DNA from: Microbacterium sp. LWO12-1.2
GTDB lineage: Bacteria; Actinomycetota; Actinomycetes; Actinomycetales; Microbacteriaceae
DNA: 64,000 nucleotides
Assembly (NCBI RefSeq): GCF_040675875.1
Contig: NZ_JBEGII010000001.1
Coordinates: 2,294,001-2,358,000, forward strand
Reading direction: 5' to 3'
A program made the position numbers and the translations under genes. Of this stretch, positions 17,250 through 24,332 are shown one piece after another. How positions within the stretch are numbered: the first letter of the stretch is position 1; each line of letters starts with the position of its first letter. A model generated the notes under the pieces. That model made no database searches, was not told where the DNA came from, and saw nothing but the letters and a program-made list of their open reading frames with translations.

Positions 17250-17897
17250 TCAGGGCCGGATGGGCAACCGACGTCGCGCCGCCAGCGCGATCGCCACGAT
17301 GCCCAGCACCACGGCGGCGATCAGGAGAGCCACCCCTCCTCCGAGCCGGTGAGCGGCGGCCCCCACCACCGCTCCGCCCGCGAGCGAGCCCCACAACAAC
17401 AGGGGGCGCTGCCACGCAGTACGGGAGCGCCCGGTCACCAGTGCCGCGAGCGCCAGCCCGAGGCTCACCAGCGTGCCGGTGGCATAGGTGATCGCGACCC
17501 GCGCGCGCCCTTCCGAGAGGTACAGGGTGTTCAGCGCGCCCATCGCCGCCGCGAGCAGCAGAAACCGCCACGGTCCGTCGGGCTGCAGGAACGAGAGCCC
17601 CGCGCTGATCGCGACGGCAGCGGCGGATGCGGCAACGGCCCAGGCCCGCCGTTGCCCCTGCCGACCGAGAAGAGCCCCGGCGGTGACCCCGGCGACGAAG
17701 GCCGCGACGAGTGACAGCGGCAAGATCACCGCCGTCGCTCCCTGTTCGATGGCCTCGACACCGGCCTGGGTGGAGTTGCCGCTCATGAACGAGACGAACA
17801 GGCCGCCCGTCTCGATGAAGCCGATCGCGTCGACATAGCCGGCGACACCTCCGAGCAACAACGAGAGCAGCAGGCCGCGACGCGTCACGTCTCTCAT
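17250..17897 (-). CDS. DUF1275/YoaK-family membrane protein
   Basis: 215 aa, about six hydrophobic helices. DUF1275 hallmarks: GGVAGYVDAIGFIETGGLFV followed by SFMSGNSTQAG in the first helices, and ALNTLYLSEGRARVAITYAT midway. The family function is unknown, possibly transport. Start chosen at 17897 (MRDVTRRG) with a gagg element 8 nt upstream; the longer frame reaching 18761 overlaps the divergent gene and is noise. Confidence 0.85.
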   Translation of the reverse strand: MRDVTRRGLLLSLLLGGVAGYVDAIGFIETGGLFVSFMSGNSTQAGVEAIEQGATAVILPLSLVAAFVAGVTAGALLGRQGQRRAWAVAASAAAVAISAGLSFLQPDGPWRFLLLAAAMGALNTLYLSEGRARVAITYATGTLVSLGLALAALVTGRSRTAWQRPLLLWGSLAGGAVVGAAAHRLGGGVALLIAAVVLGIVAIALAARRRLPIRP

Positions 17898-17953
17898 GCC
17901 AGGAGCCTCATGCTGCGAGTCTAGGAGCGCGAGCCACCCGTCGACCCTGCTCG

Positions 17954-17959
17954 TAGGCT
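17954..17959 (+). promoter_or_regulatory. TAGGCT -10-like box, leaderless start of 17967 gene
   Basis: TAGGCT followed 7 nt later by the ATG at 17967; no ribosome binding site visible. Confidence 0.5.
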
Positions 17960-17966
17960 GTGTGAC

Positions 17967-18782
17967 ATGCAGTCCCAGACGCACGACCTCCGTTTCACCG
18001 ACACGGAGGTGCGGAAGAGGTTCCTCAGCTGGGCTGACGGGGAGGCAGACCGCGAGTGGAGATGCCTCCGCGTCATCGCAGAACAGGCGCCGGGGATCGC
18101 GCCGCGACCGTTGCGGCAGGAGACCGCAGACGGCCACCCTGTCGTGGTCATGGAGCGGCTCGCCGGAGAGCCCCTCGGGGGCACGCCGCTCACGGCCGCG
18201 CAGACGGCATCCCTCGGACGCACGTTGCGACGCCTCTACGACATCCCTCACGAGCACATCACCGCGGCAGGGATCGGCGAGCGACGCTTCGGCCCGTCGA
18301 CGCTTCCGCCCGCACTCAGCCACTGGCTGGACGAACCGCACGACCTGTCCCCCTGCCAGGACCCCGCGCAGGTGCGAGCCGCGATCGACGCGACGCGGGA
18401 GTGGCTGGCTCGGCCCGATGCGCTTCTGGCAACGCGACTCGTCGCGCTCGGGATAGCCGACCTCAACCCCGCGAACATCCTCTGGGATGGCCGGACGTGC
18501 CGGCTCGTGGATTTCGAGGACGGGGGCCTCACCGATCCGGCCTACGATCTGGCCGATCATGTCGAGCACCTCGCCGGTCGCCTCACCGGCGTCTTCGACC
18601 CCGCGGCGCTCTCCGCCGCCGTCGGACTGTCCGAAGACGAGCGGGAGCGGATGGATGCCTACCGCCCGCTCTGGGCGGCGTTCTGGCTCGTGATGCTCCT
18701 GCCAGGCAACGGCGGCTTCCGCCGAAACCCAGCCGGCACGACGGAGGCCCAAGCCGCACACCTGCTGACCCTCATCCGCTGA
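17967..18782 (+). CDS. Phosphotransferase/kinase-like protein (APH fold)
   Basis: 271 aa. The C-terminal half carries the APH/choline-kinase catalytic loop: GIADLNPANILWDG supplies the catalytic Asp and metal-binding Asn, and LVDFEDGGLTDPAYDLADHV supplies the DFG-equivalent DFE. The usual His before the catalytic Asp is replaced (IAD instead of HGD). An N-terminal lobe with VVVMERLAGEPLGG supports a small-molecule kinase. Substrate unknown; fructosamine-, choline- or aminoglycoside-type are all possible. Confidence 0.75.
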   Translation: MQSQTHDLRFTDTEVRKRFLSWADGEADREWRCLRVIAEQAPGIAPRPLRQETADGHPVVVMERLAGEPLGGTPLTAAQTASLGRTLRRLYDIPHEHITAAGIGERRFGPSTLPPALSHWLDEPHDLSPCQDPAQVRAAIDATREWLARPDALLATRLVALGIADLNPANILWDGRTCRLVDFEDGGLTDPAYDLADHVEHLAGRLTGVFDPAALSAAVGLSEDERERMDAYRPLWAAFWLVMLLPGNGGFRRNPAGTTEAQAAHLLTLIR

Positions 18783-18783
18783 A

Positions 18784-18803
18784 GGTCGCGGCCCCCGGCG
18801 ACC
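18784..18803 (+). terminator. Hairpin after 17967 gene
   Basis: GGTCGC, 8-nt loop, GCGACC, starting 2 nt after the stop codon. Confidence 0.45.
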
Positions 18804-18858
18804 GTCACGTCGCTCCGCGCCTCGCGCCTCGCGCCGGGAAACGGCTCGGCTGAACGGC

Positions 18859-18900
18859 GAAGCCCCGCCGGCCCTGAACCATCAGGACGAGCGGGGCTTC
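18859..18900. terminator. Nested hairpin terminator
   Basis: GAAGCCCCGC (18859-18868) pairs perfectly with GCGGGGCTTC (18891-18900); an inner stem CCTGA/TCAGG closes on ACCA. It lies 5 bp beyond the CCA end of the minus-strand tRNA-like sequence and can also terminate the plus-strand kinase gene. Confidence 0.7.
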
Positions 18901-18905
18901 CGAAG

Positions 18906-18981
18906 TGGACGCGACGGCGGGAGTCGAACCCGCAACGCCAACAGGTATGAGCTGAGGCCCGGGACCGCCCGGATCGCCGCG
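18906..18981 (-). tRNA. tRNA-like sequence (76 nt with CCA), possible degenerate tRNA-Met(CAU)
   Basis: Read on the minus strand the 76 nt include a 7-bp acceptor stem (CGCGGCG with CGTCGCG, one G-U), discriminator T and an encoded CCA. The T arm is perfect (GCGGG-TTCGACT-CCCGC) at standard positions 49-65. The middle holds a CCGGG-CGGT-CCCGG hairpin in place of the D arm and a CAG-CTCATAC-CTG hairpin whose loop would present CAU after T33. Against a normal tRNA: A instead of T8, non-standard D arm, only 3 continuous anticodon-stem pairs. It is either a decayed tRNA or a non-canonical tRNA-like RNA. Confidence 0.45.
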
Positions 18982-19048
18982 ATGAGAACGACGTTACCGG
19001 GCCGTGATCTGCAAAGCCAGGGACGGCACCTGAAATAACGCCATGAGT

Positions 19049-19077
19049 CGACGGATGACACCAGGTGTCATCCGTCG
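19049..19077 (-). terminator. 14-bp near-perfect palindrome after oxidoreductase gene
   Basis: CGACGGATGACACC, one base, GGTGTCATCCGTCG. It begins 5 nt after the minus-strand stop at 19082; likely terminator of the SDR-oxidoreductase unit. Confidence 0.65.
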
Positions 19078-19081
19078 GACC

Positions 19082-20080
19082 TCACTCGGCGACCGTGATC
19101 ACGGTCTTGCCGCGGCTCCCTCCCCCGGCGAGCCCGGCCAGCGCTTCCGGCAGTCGCGCGAACGGATACGTCTGCGCGACCACCGGCCGCAGCGCGCCCT
19201 GATCGACGAGGGCGGCGATCTCTCCGAGTTGCGCACCGTCGGCCCGCATGAACAGGAACTCGTACGTCACCCCGAGCTTCTTCGCCTGCCGACGGATCCT
19301 GCGGCTGAGCGCGGCGATCGCCAGGCGCAGGAACGCGTTCATGCCCCGTGCGGCCGCGAACGCGGGATCGGGCGGACCGGAGATGCCGATCGCCGTACCG
19401 CCCGGCTTCAGCACGCGCAGCGACTTCTCGAGGTTCTCGCCACCGAGGCTGTCGAGCACGAGGTCGTAGCCCGACAGCTCCTCCGCGAAGTCCTGCGCGC
19501 GATAGTCGATCACGACGTCGGCGCCGAGCTCGCGCACGAAGTCGGCGTTCGCTGCACTCGCCGTGGTGGCCACCGTCGCCCCCAAGTGCGCGGCGAGCTG
19601 GATCGCGATCGAACCGACTCCCCCAGCGCCCGCGTGGATGAGCACCTTCTGCCCCGGCCCGATCTTGCCCCGCTCCACCAGCGCCTGCCATGCCGTGAGC
19701 GCGACCAAGGGCAGCGAGCCCGCCTCGACCATCGAGATGCTCGTGGGCATGAGGGCGAGGTCGGCCTCAGCGACCGCGATCCGCTCGGCGAACGCCCCGA
19801 TGCGGGAGTCGTCGGGCCGCGCGAAGACACCGTCGCCCGGCTGGAAGCGCCGCACCAGCCGTCCGACACGGATCACTGTCCCTGCCACGTCGTTGCCCAG
19901 GATCAGAGGCAGCCCGTAGGGGAGGATCTGCGCGAACTCGCCGCTGCGGATCTTCTCGTCCAGCTGGTTGAGCCCCGCCGCTTCGATCCGCACCAGCACG
20001 TCCCGCTCCCCCACGACGGGTTCCGGAACGTCTCTGAGGACCAGCGGCTGCTTGTACTTCTCTACGACGAATGCGCGCAT
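19082..20080 (-). CDS. NADP-dependent alcohol/quinone oxidoreductase (MDR superfamily)
   Basis: 332 aa. GroES-like N-terminal half (VLRDVPEPVVGERDVLVRIE, GNDVAGTVIRVG) and Rossmann half with the nucleotide motif HAGAGGVGSIAIQLAAHLGA. The cysteines that bind zinc in classical alcohol dehydrogenases are absent, which places it with the zinc-free quinone-reductase-like enzymes. Start ATG at 20080 (MRAFVVEKYK), 38 bp after the SDR stop. The upstream SDR and a divergent TetR regulator suggest an inducible detoxification pair. Confidence 0.87.
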   Translation of the reverse strand: MRAFVVEKYKQPLVLRDVPEPVVGERDVLVRIEAAGLNQLDEKIRSGEFAQILPYGLPLILGNDVAGTVIRVGRLVRRFQPGDGVFARPDDSRIGAFAERIAVAEADLALMPTSISMVEAGSLPLVALTAWQALVERGKIGPGQKVLIHAGAGGVGSIAIQLAAHLGATVATTASAANADFVRELGADVVIDYRAQDFAEELSGYDLVLDSLGGENLEKSLRVLKPGGTAIGISGPPDPAFAAARGMNAFLRLAIAALSRRIRRQAKKLGVTYEFLFMRADGAQLGEIAALVDQGALRPVVAQTYPFARLPEALAGLAGGGSRGKTVITVAE

Positions 20081-20118
20081 GACTCCGTGCTCTCCTGTGC
20101 TCGATCGACGTTCGCGGA

Positions 20119-20832
20119 TCAGGCCGATGCAGCCCGAAGCTGCGGGTAGAGCGCCTCCAGCGGCGCACTCAGGCCCGCCTTGACCTGTACCGAGGTCTCG
20201 TCGGCGAGCACTTCGTACTCGCCGCGCTCGGTCGCGTCCAGGACGGCACGCACCAGATCGGCGGGGTCGGTCTTCGGGTCGTCGACGTGCGCGGCCATCG
20301 CGGTGTCGACGTAGCCGACGTGCACTCCGACGACGTGCACGCCCGCCGGCGCCAGCTCGAGCCGCAGCGAGTTCGTCACCGACCACAGCGCCGCCTTCGT
20401 GGCGCTGTAGATCCCGCCCACCGCGAACCACGAGAGCGCGGAGTGGATGTCGATGATCGTGGCACCGGGGCGACCGGCGAGGAGCGGGGCGTACGCACGA
20501 GCGAGGAACAGCGGGCCGAGGAAGTTGGTCTCGACGTTGCTGCGGATGTCGTCATCCGAATGGGTCAGGATGCCGGCCGTGGGCACGGATGCTCCCGCGT
20601 TGTTGATCAGCACGGTCACATCGGGCGCGGCCTCCACGACGGCGCTGATCGATGCGGGGTCGGTGACGTCGAGGACGAGAGGGACCACGCGCTCGTCATC
20701 CCAGGTCCGCGGCGTACGGGCCGTCGCGTAGACCTTGGCGGCACCGCGCGCGAGCACCTCGGCGACGAACTGCGTGCCGATGCCTCCGTTCGCTCCGGTG
20801 ATGAGGACGACGGCTCCGGTGAGTGAAGGCAT
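20119..20832 (-). CDS. Short-chain dehydrogenase/reductase
   Basis: 237 aa, classical SDR. Cofactor loop TGANGGIG at residues 12-19, NNAG motif, and catalytic Ser with the Tyr-x-x-x-Lys pair in YSATK. Start at 20832 selected for homology and the gagagaacag element just upstream; the frame extends to 20907 but would overlap the operator. Co-transcribed with the oxidoreductase at 19082. Substrate unknown. Confidence 0.87.
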   Translation of the reverse strand: MPSLTGAVVLITGANGGIGTQFVAEVLARGAAKVYATARTPRTWDDERVVPLVLDVTDPASISAVVEAAPDVTVLINNAGASVPTAGILTHSDDDIRSNVETNFLGPLFLARAYAPLLAGRPGATIIDIHSALSWFAVGGIYSATKAALWSVTNSLRLELAPAGVHVVGVHVGYVDTAMAAHVDDPKTDPADLVRAVLDATERGEYEVLADETSVQVKAGLSAPLEALYPQLRAASA

Positions 20833-20895
20833 GGACTGTTCTCTCTTCTTTGCGACAATGGATATCTGAGTGCGCACGTAAGCGACTTCACTCAT

Positions 20896-20913
20896 AACTG
20901 AGCGCACTCAGTT
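20896..20913. promoter_or_regulatory. TetR operator: perfect 7-bp inverted repeat
   Basis: AACTGAG-CGCA-CTCAGTT, 19 bp before the TetR start at 20932 and 64 bp from the SDR start. A second partial copy, CTGAG-TGCG-CAC, lies at 20866-20877. It should coordinate both divergent transcripts. Confidence 0.75.
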
Positions 20914-20931
20914 TCTATTCCCGGGGGTTCC

Positions 20932-21531
20932 ATGTCGACTGCAGCAGCCGTCACACGCCGTGAGCGGAACAAGCAGCAGAAGCTCGAGCGGATCACCGCG
21001 GCAGCCGCCGAACTCTTCGCGGAGCGCGGCATCGACGATGTCACGACGCAGCAGATCGCCGAACGGGCGGATGTCGGCACCGGCACGCTGTTCCTCTACG
21101 CCAAGACCAAGGGCGAGCTCCTGCTGCTCGTGCAGAACGCCCACTACGCTGCCGCGCTCGAGTCGGGCATCGCGACGGCCGCGCGCATCTCGGACACTCT
21201 CGATGCGCTCATGGCGCTGCTGCGTCCGATCTTCGAGTGCAACCGCGTGCAGATCGACAACGGTCGCGTCTACGTGCGCGAGATGGTGTTCGGCGATCCC
21301 ACGGATGCGCACCACGCCGAAGCGCTGCGCATAGTCGCGGAGACGGAGGAGGCGGCTGCCGCCATCCTGCATCGCGATCCCGCGATCGCCGAGGACGACG
21401 CCGCCTCGCTGGCGCGGATCGTCTCGGCGATCATGTTCCTGACGATGGGTGCGAGCATCAACGTCGGCCTGAGCATCGACGAACTCGCCGACGACGTGCG
21501 CCGACAGATCGGCGCCCTGCTCGCCCGCTAG
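20932..21531 (+). CDS. TetR-family regulator, divergent from SDR/oxidoreductase
   Basis: 199 aa. N-terminal helix-turn-helix at ~13-60 (ERITAAAAELFAERG, then VTTQQIAERADVGTGTLFLY). The effector domain has no recognised ligand. The perfect operator at 20896 overlaps its promoter region, so autorepression plus control of the SDR-oxidoreductase pair is likely. Its stop lies 3 bp before the beginning of the duplicated 3'-end repeat at 21535, so the cassette boundary directly abuts this gene. Confidence 0.87.
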   Translation: MSTAAAVTRRERNKQQKLERITAAAAELFAERGIDDVTTQQIAERADVGTGTLFLYAKTKGELLLLVQNAHYAAALESGIATAARISDTLDALMALLRPIFECNRVQIDNGRVYVREMVFGDPTDAHHAEALRIVAETEEAAAAILHRDPAIAEDDAASLARIVSAIMFLTMGASINVGLSIDELADDVRRQIGALLAR

Positions 21532-21534
21532 TAC

Positions 21535-21619
21535 CTACCGCCGGATCGAGTCCTGGAACGGGTTCGGCTCGAGCGTGTAGTCGGTTGAGGCGTCGGACCA
21601 GGTCCCCCCGTCGGCCGGC
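21535..21619. repeat. Left copy of 85-bp direct repeat flanking the RelA/SpoT gene
   Basis: Matches 22902-22986 at 84 of 85 positions in the same orientation, 1,367 bp away. It lies in the 3' coding end of the DUF6716 family gene. Confidence 0.9.
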
Positions 21620-21660
21620 AGGCGTCGGCGGCGCAGCGCGGCGAGCGCTCCGGTGACCGG
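21535..21660 (-). pseudogene. Orphan 3'-end copy of the DUF6716 gene
   Basis: Encodes about 42 C-terminal codons homologous to the end of the intact gene at 22902 (VTGALAALRRRR, then the identical tail DASTDYTLEPNPFQDSIRR and stop). There is no plausible start and no upstream homology, so this is a gene fragment. The last 85 bp match the intact copy except one base; further upstream the match drops to scattered differences. It marks the left boundary of the RelA/SpoT cassette. Confidence 0.85.
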
Positions 21661-21799
21661 AACGCCGAGCACACTCGAAGGGTGCTGCTCGACGACTCTC
21701 CTGAGTGCAGACCATAACGTCCGTGACCCCGTGGACTGAGTCGCGCCGGACGCCCCGGAGCGCATCGACGGCCGACGGCTGCCACCCAGTCCGCGAGCA

Positions 21800-22843
21800 C
21801 TAGTTGAGCGGGACCCGACTGCGATAGTCCTGGAATACTCTGTCCTCCTCCGGATACTTATCCGAGGCGTATCGAGCACTTGCGATAGCGAGGCCCGTAC
21901 GAGCTAGACCTATAGGGGAAAACAAGTAGAGCCCATCGTCCTCACTTTGGCCAGGCGGGTACTCGGACTCATACTCGTATGCGAGAGCGAGGACGGGCGT
22001 AAGCAGATCATCGAGCTGCTCGACCGTCTCAACACCGAGCTCGCTGATCTCCTCTACAAGGTCAGATACCGCCCATTCCTCGACCGGCCTTATCGCTTGA
22101 CGCTCTCGCATCTTCAAGACGAGATAGGCCTGCACAGTAGAGCGATCAATGGGCATGTCAATCCACAGAGAAGCAGAACTCGACGTCTCAGTGATGAGGA
22201 TGGCCGCCTCCTCATCCGCGCGACGTGACCGTTCAGCGAGGATCTCGAAGTGCGAGTCGGCGATGTGGAACAACGCGGCCAACGCATGGAAATCGCGCTT
22301 CAATGCCCTCGGAATACTCGCTTCACCTTTATAGGCGAGATGGTGAGAGACATTCGCCCACGCATCCATCAAGATGGTCCGGCATTGTATTTCGAACGCA
22401 AGTCCGTGAAGTCCCTCATACCTCGGACCGGCGCTCGTCGCGGGTAGACGACAGACGTAGTGGACTGACATATAGCCGAACGCCTCGCTTGGCCCGGAGT
22501 TGACTTTGTCCTCATGTTCGATCACTTCGAACAGAGACTCTACGACTTCGCCAAGCTTCGGCAGATCGGAGGCATAAAGGCACACGATTCTCGCCCCGAC
22601 GAGGTCTTGCACCTCGCTCTGCGGATCGTTGTAGTTCTTGCGAGCGATCTTCTCCAGATAACTGGTCTGATCCTTCACTCGGACGGTCACTCCGTGCAGC
22701 TTGATACCTGAACTGCTCAACGCGTGGGCCAGCGCGAATTGCACTTCTGTCGCAAGCCGCTCGAGCGATGGAAGCTGGTTTTTGTAGTGCTGCTCGGCGT
22801 CAAAGGGCACGCGTTCGCCTGCGCTTTTACCATTCGATGTCAC
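21800..22843 (-). CDS. RelA/SpoT-domain (p)ppGpp-synthetase-like protein in a transferred cassette
   Basis: 347 aa, GTG start. The RelA_SpoT nucleotidyltransferase domain spans ~25-175 with all usual landmarks: RVKDQTSYLEK (55-65), catalytic Asp in QDLVGARI (79-86), substrate-binding Tyr in GYMSVHY (123-129), EIQCRT (151-156) and Trp162. There is no HD hydrolase, TGS or ACT domain, so it is not a housekeeping Rel. The ~135-residue acidic C-terminal extension is unlike RelQ/RelP. Visibly lower GC and rarer codons than neighbours, and direct repeats on both sides, indicate horizontal gain. Relatives include toxSAS toxins and CapRel-type phage sensors, but no antitoxin gene is adjacent; function is open. 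Confidence 0.85.
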   Translation of the reverse strand: MTSNGKSAGERVPFDAEQHYKNQLPSLERLATEVQFALAHALSSSGIKLHGVTVRVKDQTSYLEKIARKNYNDPQSEVQDLVGARIVCLYASDLPKLGEVVESLFEVIEHEDKVNSGPSEAFGYMSVHYVCRLPATSAGPRYEGLHGLAFEIQCRTILMDAWANVSHHLAYKGEASIPRALKRDFHALAALFHIADSHFEILAERSRRADEEAAILITETSSSASLWIDMPIDRSTVQAYLVLKMRERQAIRPVEEWAVSDLVEEISELGVETVEQLDDLLTPVLALAYEYESEYPPGQSEDDGLYLFSPIGLARTGLAIASARYASDKYPEEDRVFQDYRSRVPLN

Positions 22844-22849
22844 CCCTGA

Positions 22850-22855
22850 ACCCTA
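22850..22855 (-). promoter_or_regulatory. TAGGGT -10-like box, leaderless start of RelA/SpoT gene
   Basis: On the minus strand TAGGGT, 6 nt, then GTG at 22843. The cassette gene therefore carries its own promoter with the host's leaderless spacing, inside the 58-bp gap to the upstream gene. Confidence 0.5.
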
Positions 22856-22901
22856 TCGGGCGACGAGTGCGGGACGGGTTTGGTCGCAGCGCCCACGCGC
22901 G

Positions 22902-22986
22902 CTACCGCCGGATCGAGTCCTGGAACGGGTTCGGCTCGAGCGTGTAGTCGGTGGAGGCGTCGGACCAGGTCCCCCCGTCGGCCGGC
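22902..22986. repeat. Right copy of 85-bp direct repeat
   Basis: The 3' end of the intact DUF6716 gene; 84/85 identical to 21535-21619. Confidence 0.9.
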
Positions 22987-24332
22987 TGGCGTCGCCGCCG
23001 CACCGCGGCGAGCGCACCCGTGAACGGAACACCGACCGCGAGCGCCGCCACTCCCTGCACCGTGCGATCTTCGGCGCCGAGCACGCTCGCGCGATGCCAG
23101 GCGTCATGCAGCGCGCCGCCGCGTGCCGCCGGTAGGCGCTTCGGCGGCAGCGCCCCGGCCCGGCGCAGGGCGACGAGCTGCTCGACTCGCTCCCACCACG
23201 TCGACTCGGATTCGGGGTGGAAGTAGTTGTCGCGCAGCCAGTCCGGATGCGGATGCCGGAACCGCCCGGCGACGACCTCGCTCCGCCCGCCGAGGAGCCC
23301 ACTGCCGACGAACACGGTGTTCAGCAGGCTCTTGCTCACGCCGAACGAGTCGAGCGCGATCACAGGGATGCCGAGCGCAGTCGCCTCGATCGCCGCCGTG
23401 GAGCTCACGGTGACGAGCCCTGCCGCGCTGTCGAGTGCCGATGCCATCGACTCGTAGGAGAAGACCAGGTTCTCGGGCCGCCGCTCCGGCAGCAGCTCCG
23501 CATACGGCGCGCGCTCGAGGTGCGTCTCGGACTCGCCCGGCCGGGAGCGCAGCTTCACGACCACGCGCCTTCCCGGATCGGCCTCGGCCGCGCGCACCAG
23601 CATCGCCGCGATCTCGGCACGTTCCTCGCGCTCGACCGGGACGAGGGCCTGCGCGGCGAACACGATGTCGGTGGCCGGGGGTCGCACCGCGACCGGCGTC
23701 GGCGGACGTTCGGCCACCACGACCGCGCCCTGGCTCCGCGCCACGGCATCCACACGCACGTGCTCCGGCTTCAGCATCCGCTGTCGCCGCCGCGCAAAAG
23801 GCAGCGTCGCGAGCGCCGTGGGAAGGGGGACGCCGATGCGCCGCCCGAGCTCCGCGAAAGCACGCTCCTCGCGGTGGGAGTGCAGGATGAGCAGGTCGGT
23901 GTGCCGGCGATACTCCAGGGCGCCGCGCTGCGCGGGTACGGCCATGCCCGGCAGCCCGGAGATCGTGACGGGTCGGTGCGTGAGGGTGTCGATCACTCGA
24001 CCCAGCAGCCGCACGAACGGCCCGCGTCCGGCGAGCAGCACGACATCAGGCCGCTGCCCTTCCAACCAGGCCTGCACCTCGGTGAAGCGCACCCGAGTGA
24101 CCGCATCCGCCGCCAGGCCGGTGCCGGCGAGTGCCGTGCGCTGCTGATCGACGCTCGCCGTCAACGGTGTGCGCACCAGCAGCAGGTGCGCACGGATGCC
24201 CGGCACCGAGCCGAGCAAGGAGGCGGACCACTTCACGAAGGAGTCTGCGTCGGCGATCGCGACGACCCGCAGACCGTCGCGGTCCAGGCGGCCGCTCGTC
24301 ATGGATTCCCCGCTCATGGATTCTCCGCTCAT
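22902..24332 (-). CDS. DUF6716-type putative glycosyltransferase
   Basis: 476 aa. Resembles the actinobacterial DUF6716 group of GT-B-like proteins found in capsule or sialic-acid loci: VVVKLRSRPGESETH, then the donor-site-like LVTVSSTAAIEATALGIPVI and ALDSFGVSK. Last gene of the nonulosonic-acid operon. The start at 24332 overlaps the NeuB stop (ATGA). The first ten residues are a perfect tandem duplication (MSGES MSGES, then MTSG), giving three in-frame ATGs at 24332, 24317 and 24302. The 3' end is duplicated at 21535. Specific transfer reaction unknown. Confidence 0.78.
   Translation of the reverse strand: MSGESMSGESMTSGRLDRDGLRVVAIADADSFVKWSASLLGSVPGIRAHLLLVRTPLTASVDQQRTALAGTGLAADAVTRVRFTEVQAWLEGQRPDVVLLAGRGPFVRLLGRVIDTLTHRPVTISGLPGMAVPAQRGALEYRRHTDLLILHSHREERAFAELGRRIGVPLPTALATLPFARRRQRMLKPEHVRVDAVARSQGAVVVAERPPTPVAVRPPATDIVFAAQALVPVEREERAEIAAMLVRAAEADPGRRVVVKLRSRPGESETHLERAPYAELLPERRPENLVFSYESMASALDSAAGLVTVSSTAAIEATALGIPVIALDSFGVSKSLLNTVFVGSGLLGGRSEVVAGRFRHPHPDWLRDNYFHPESESTWWERVEQLVALRRAGALPPKRLPAARGGALHDAWHRASVLGAEDRTVQGVAALAVGVPFTGALAAVRRRRQPADGGTWSDASTDYTLEPNPFQDSIRR

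Noticed and set aside
21532..22901. Integrase, transposase or att-site tyrosine recombinase within the RelA/SpoT cassette
   Set aside because: No reading frame other than the RelA/SpoT gene and the orphan fragment has recognisable motifs, so a self-mobilising element is not supported.
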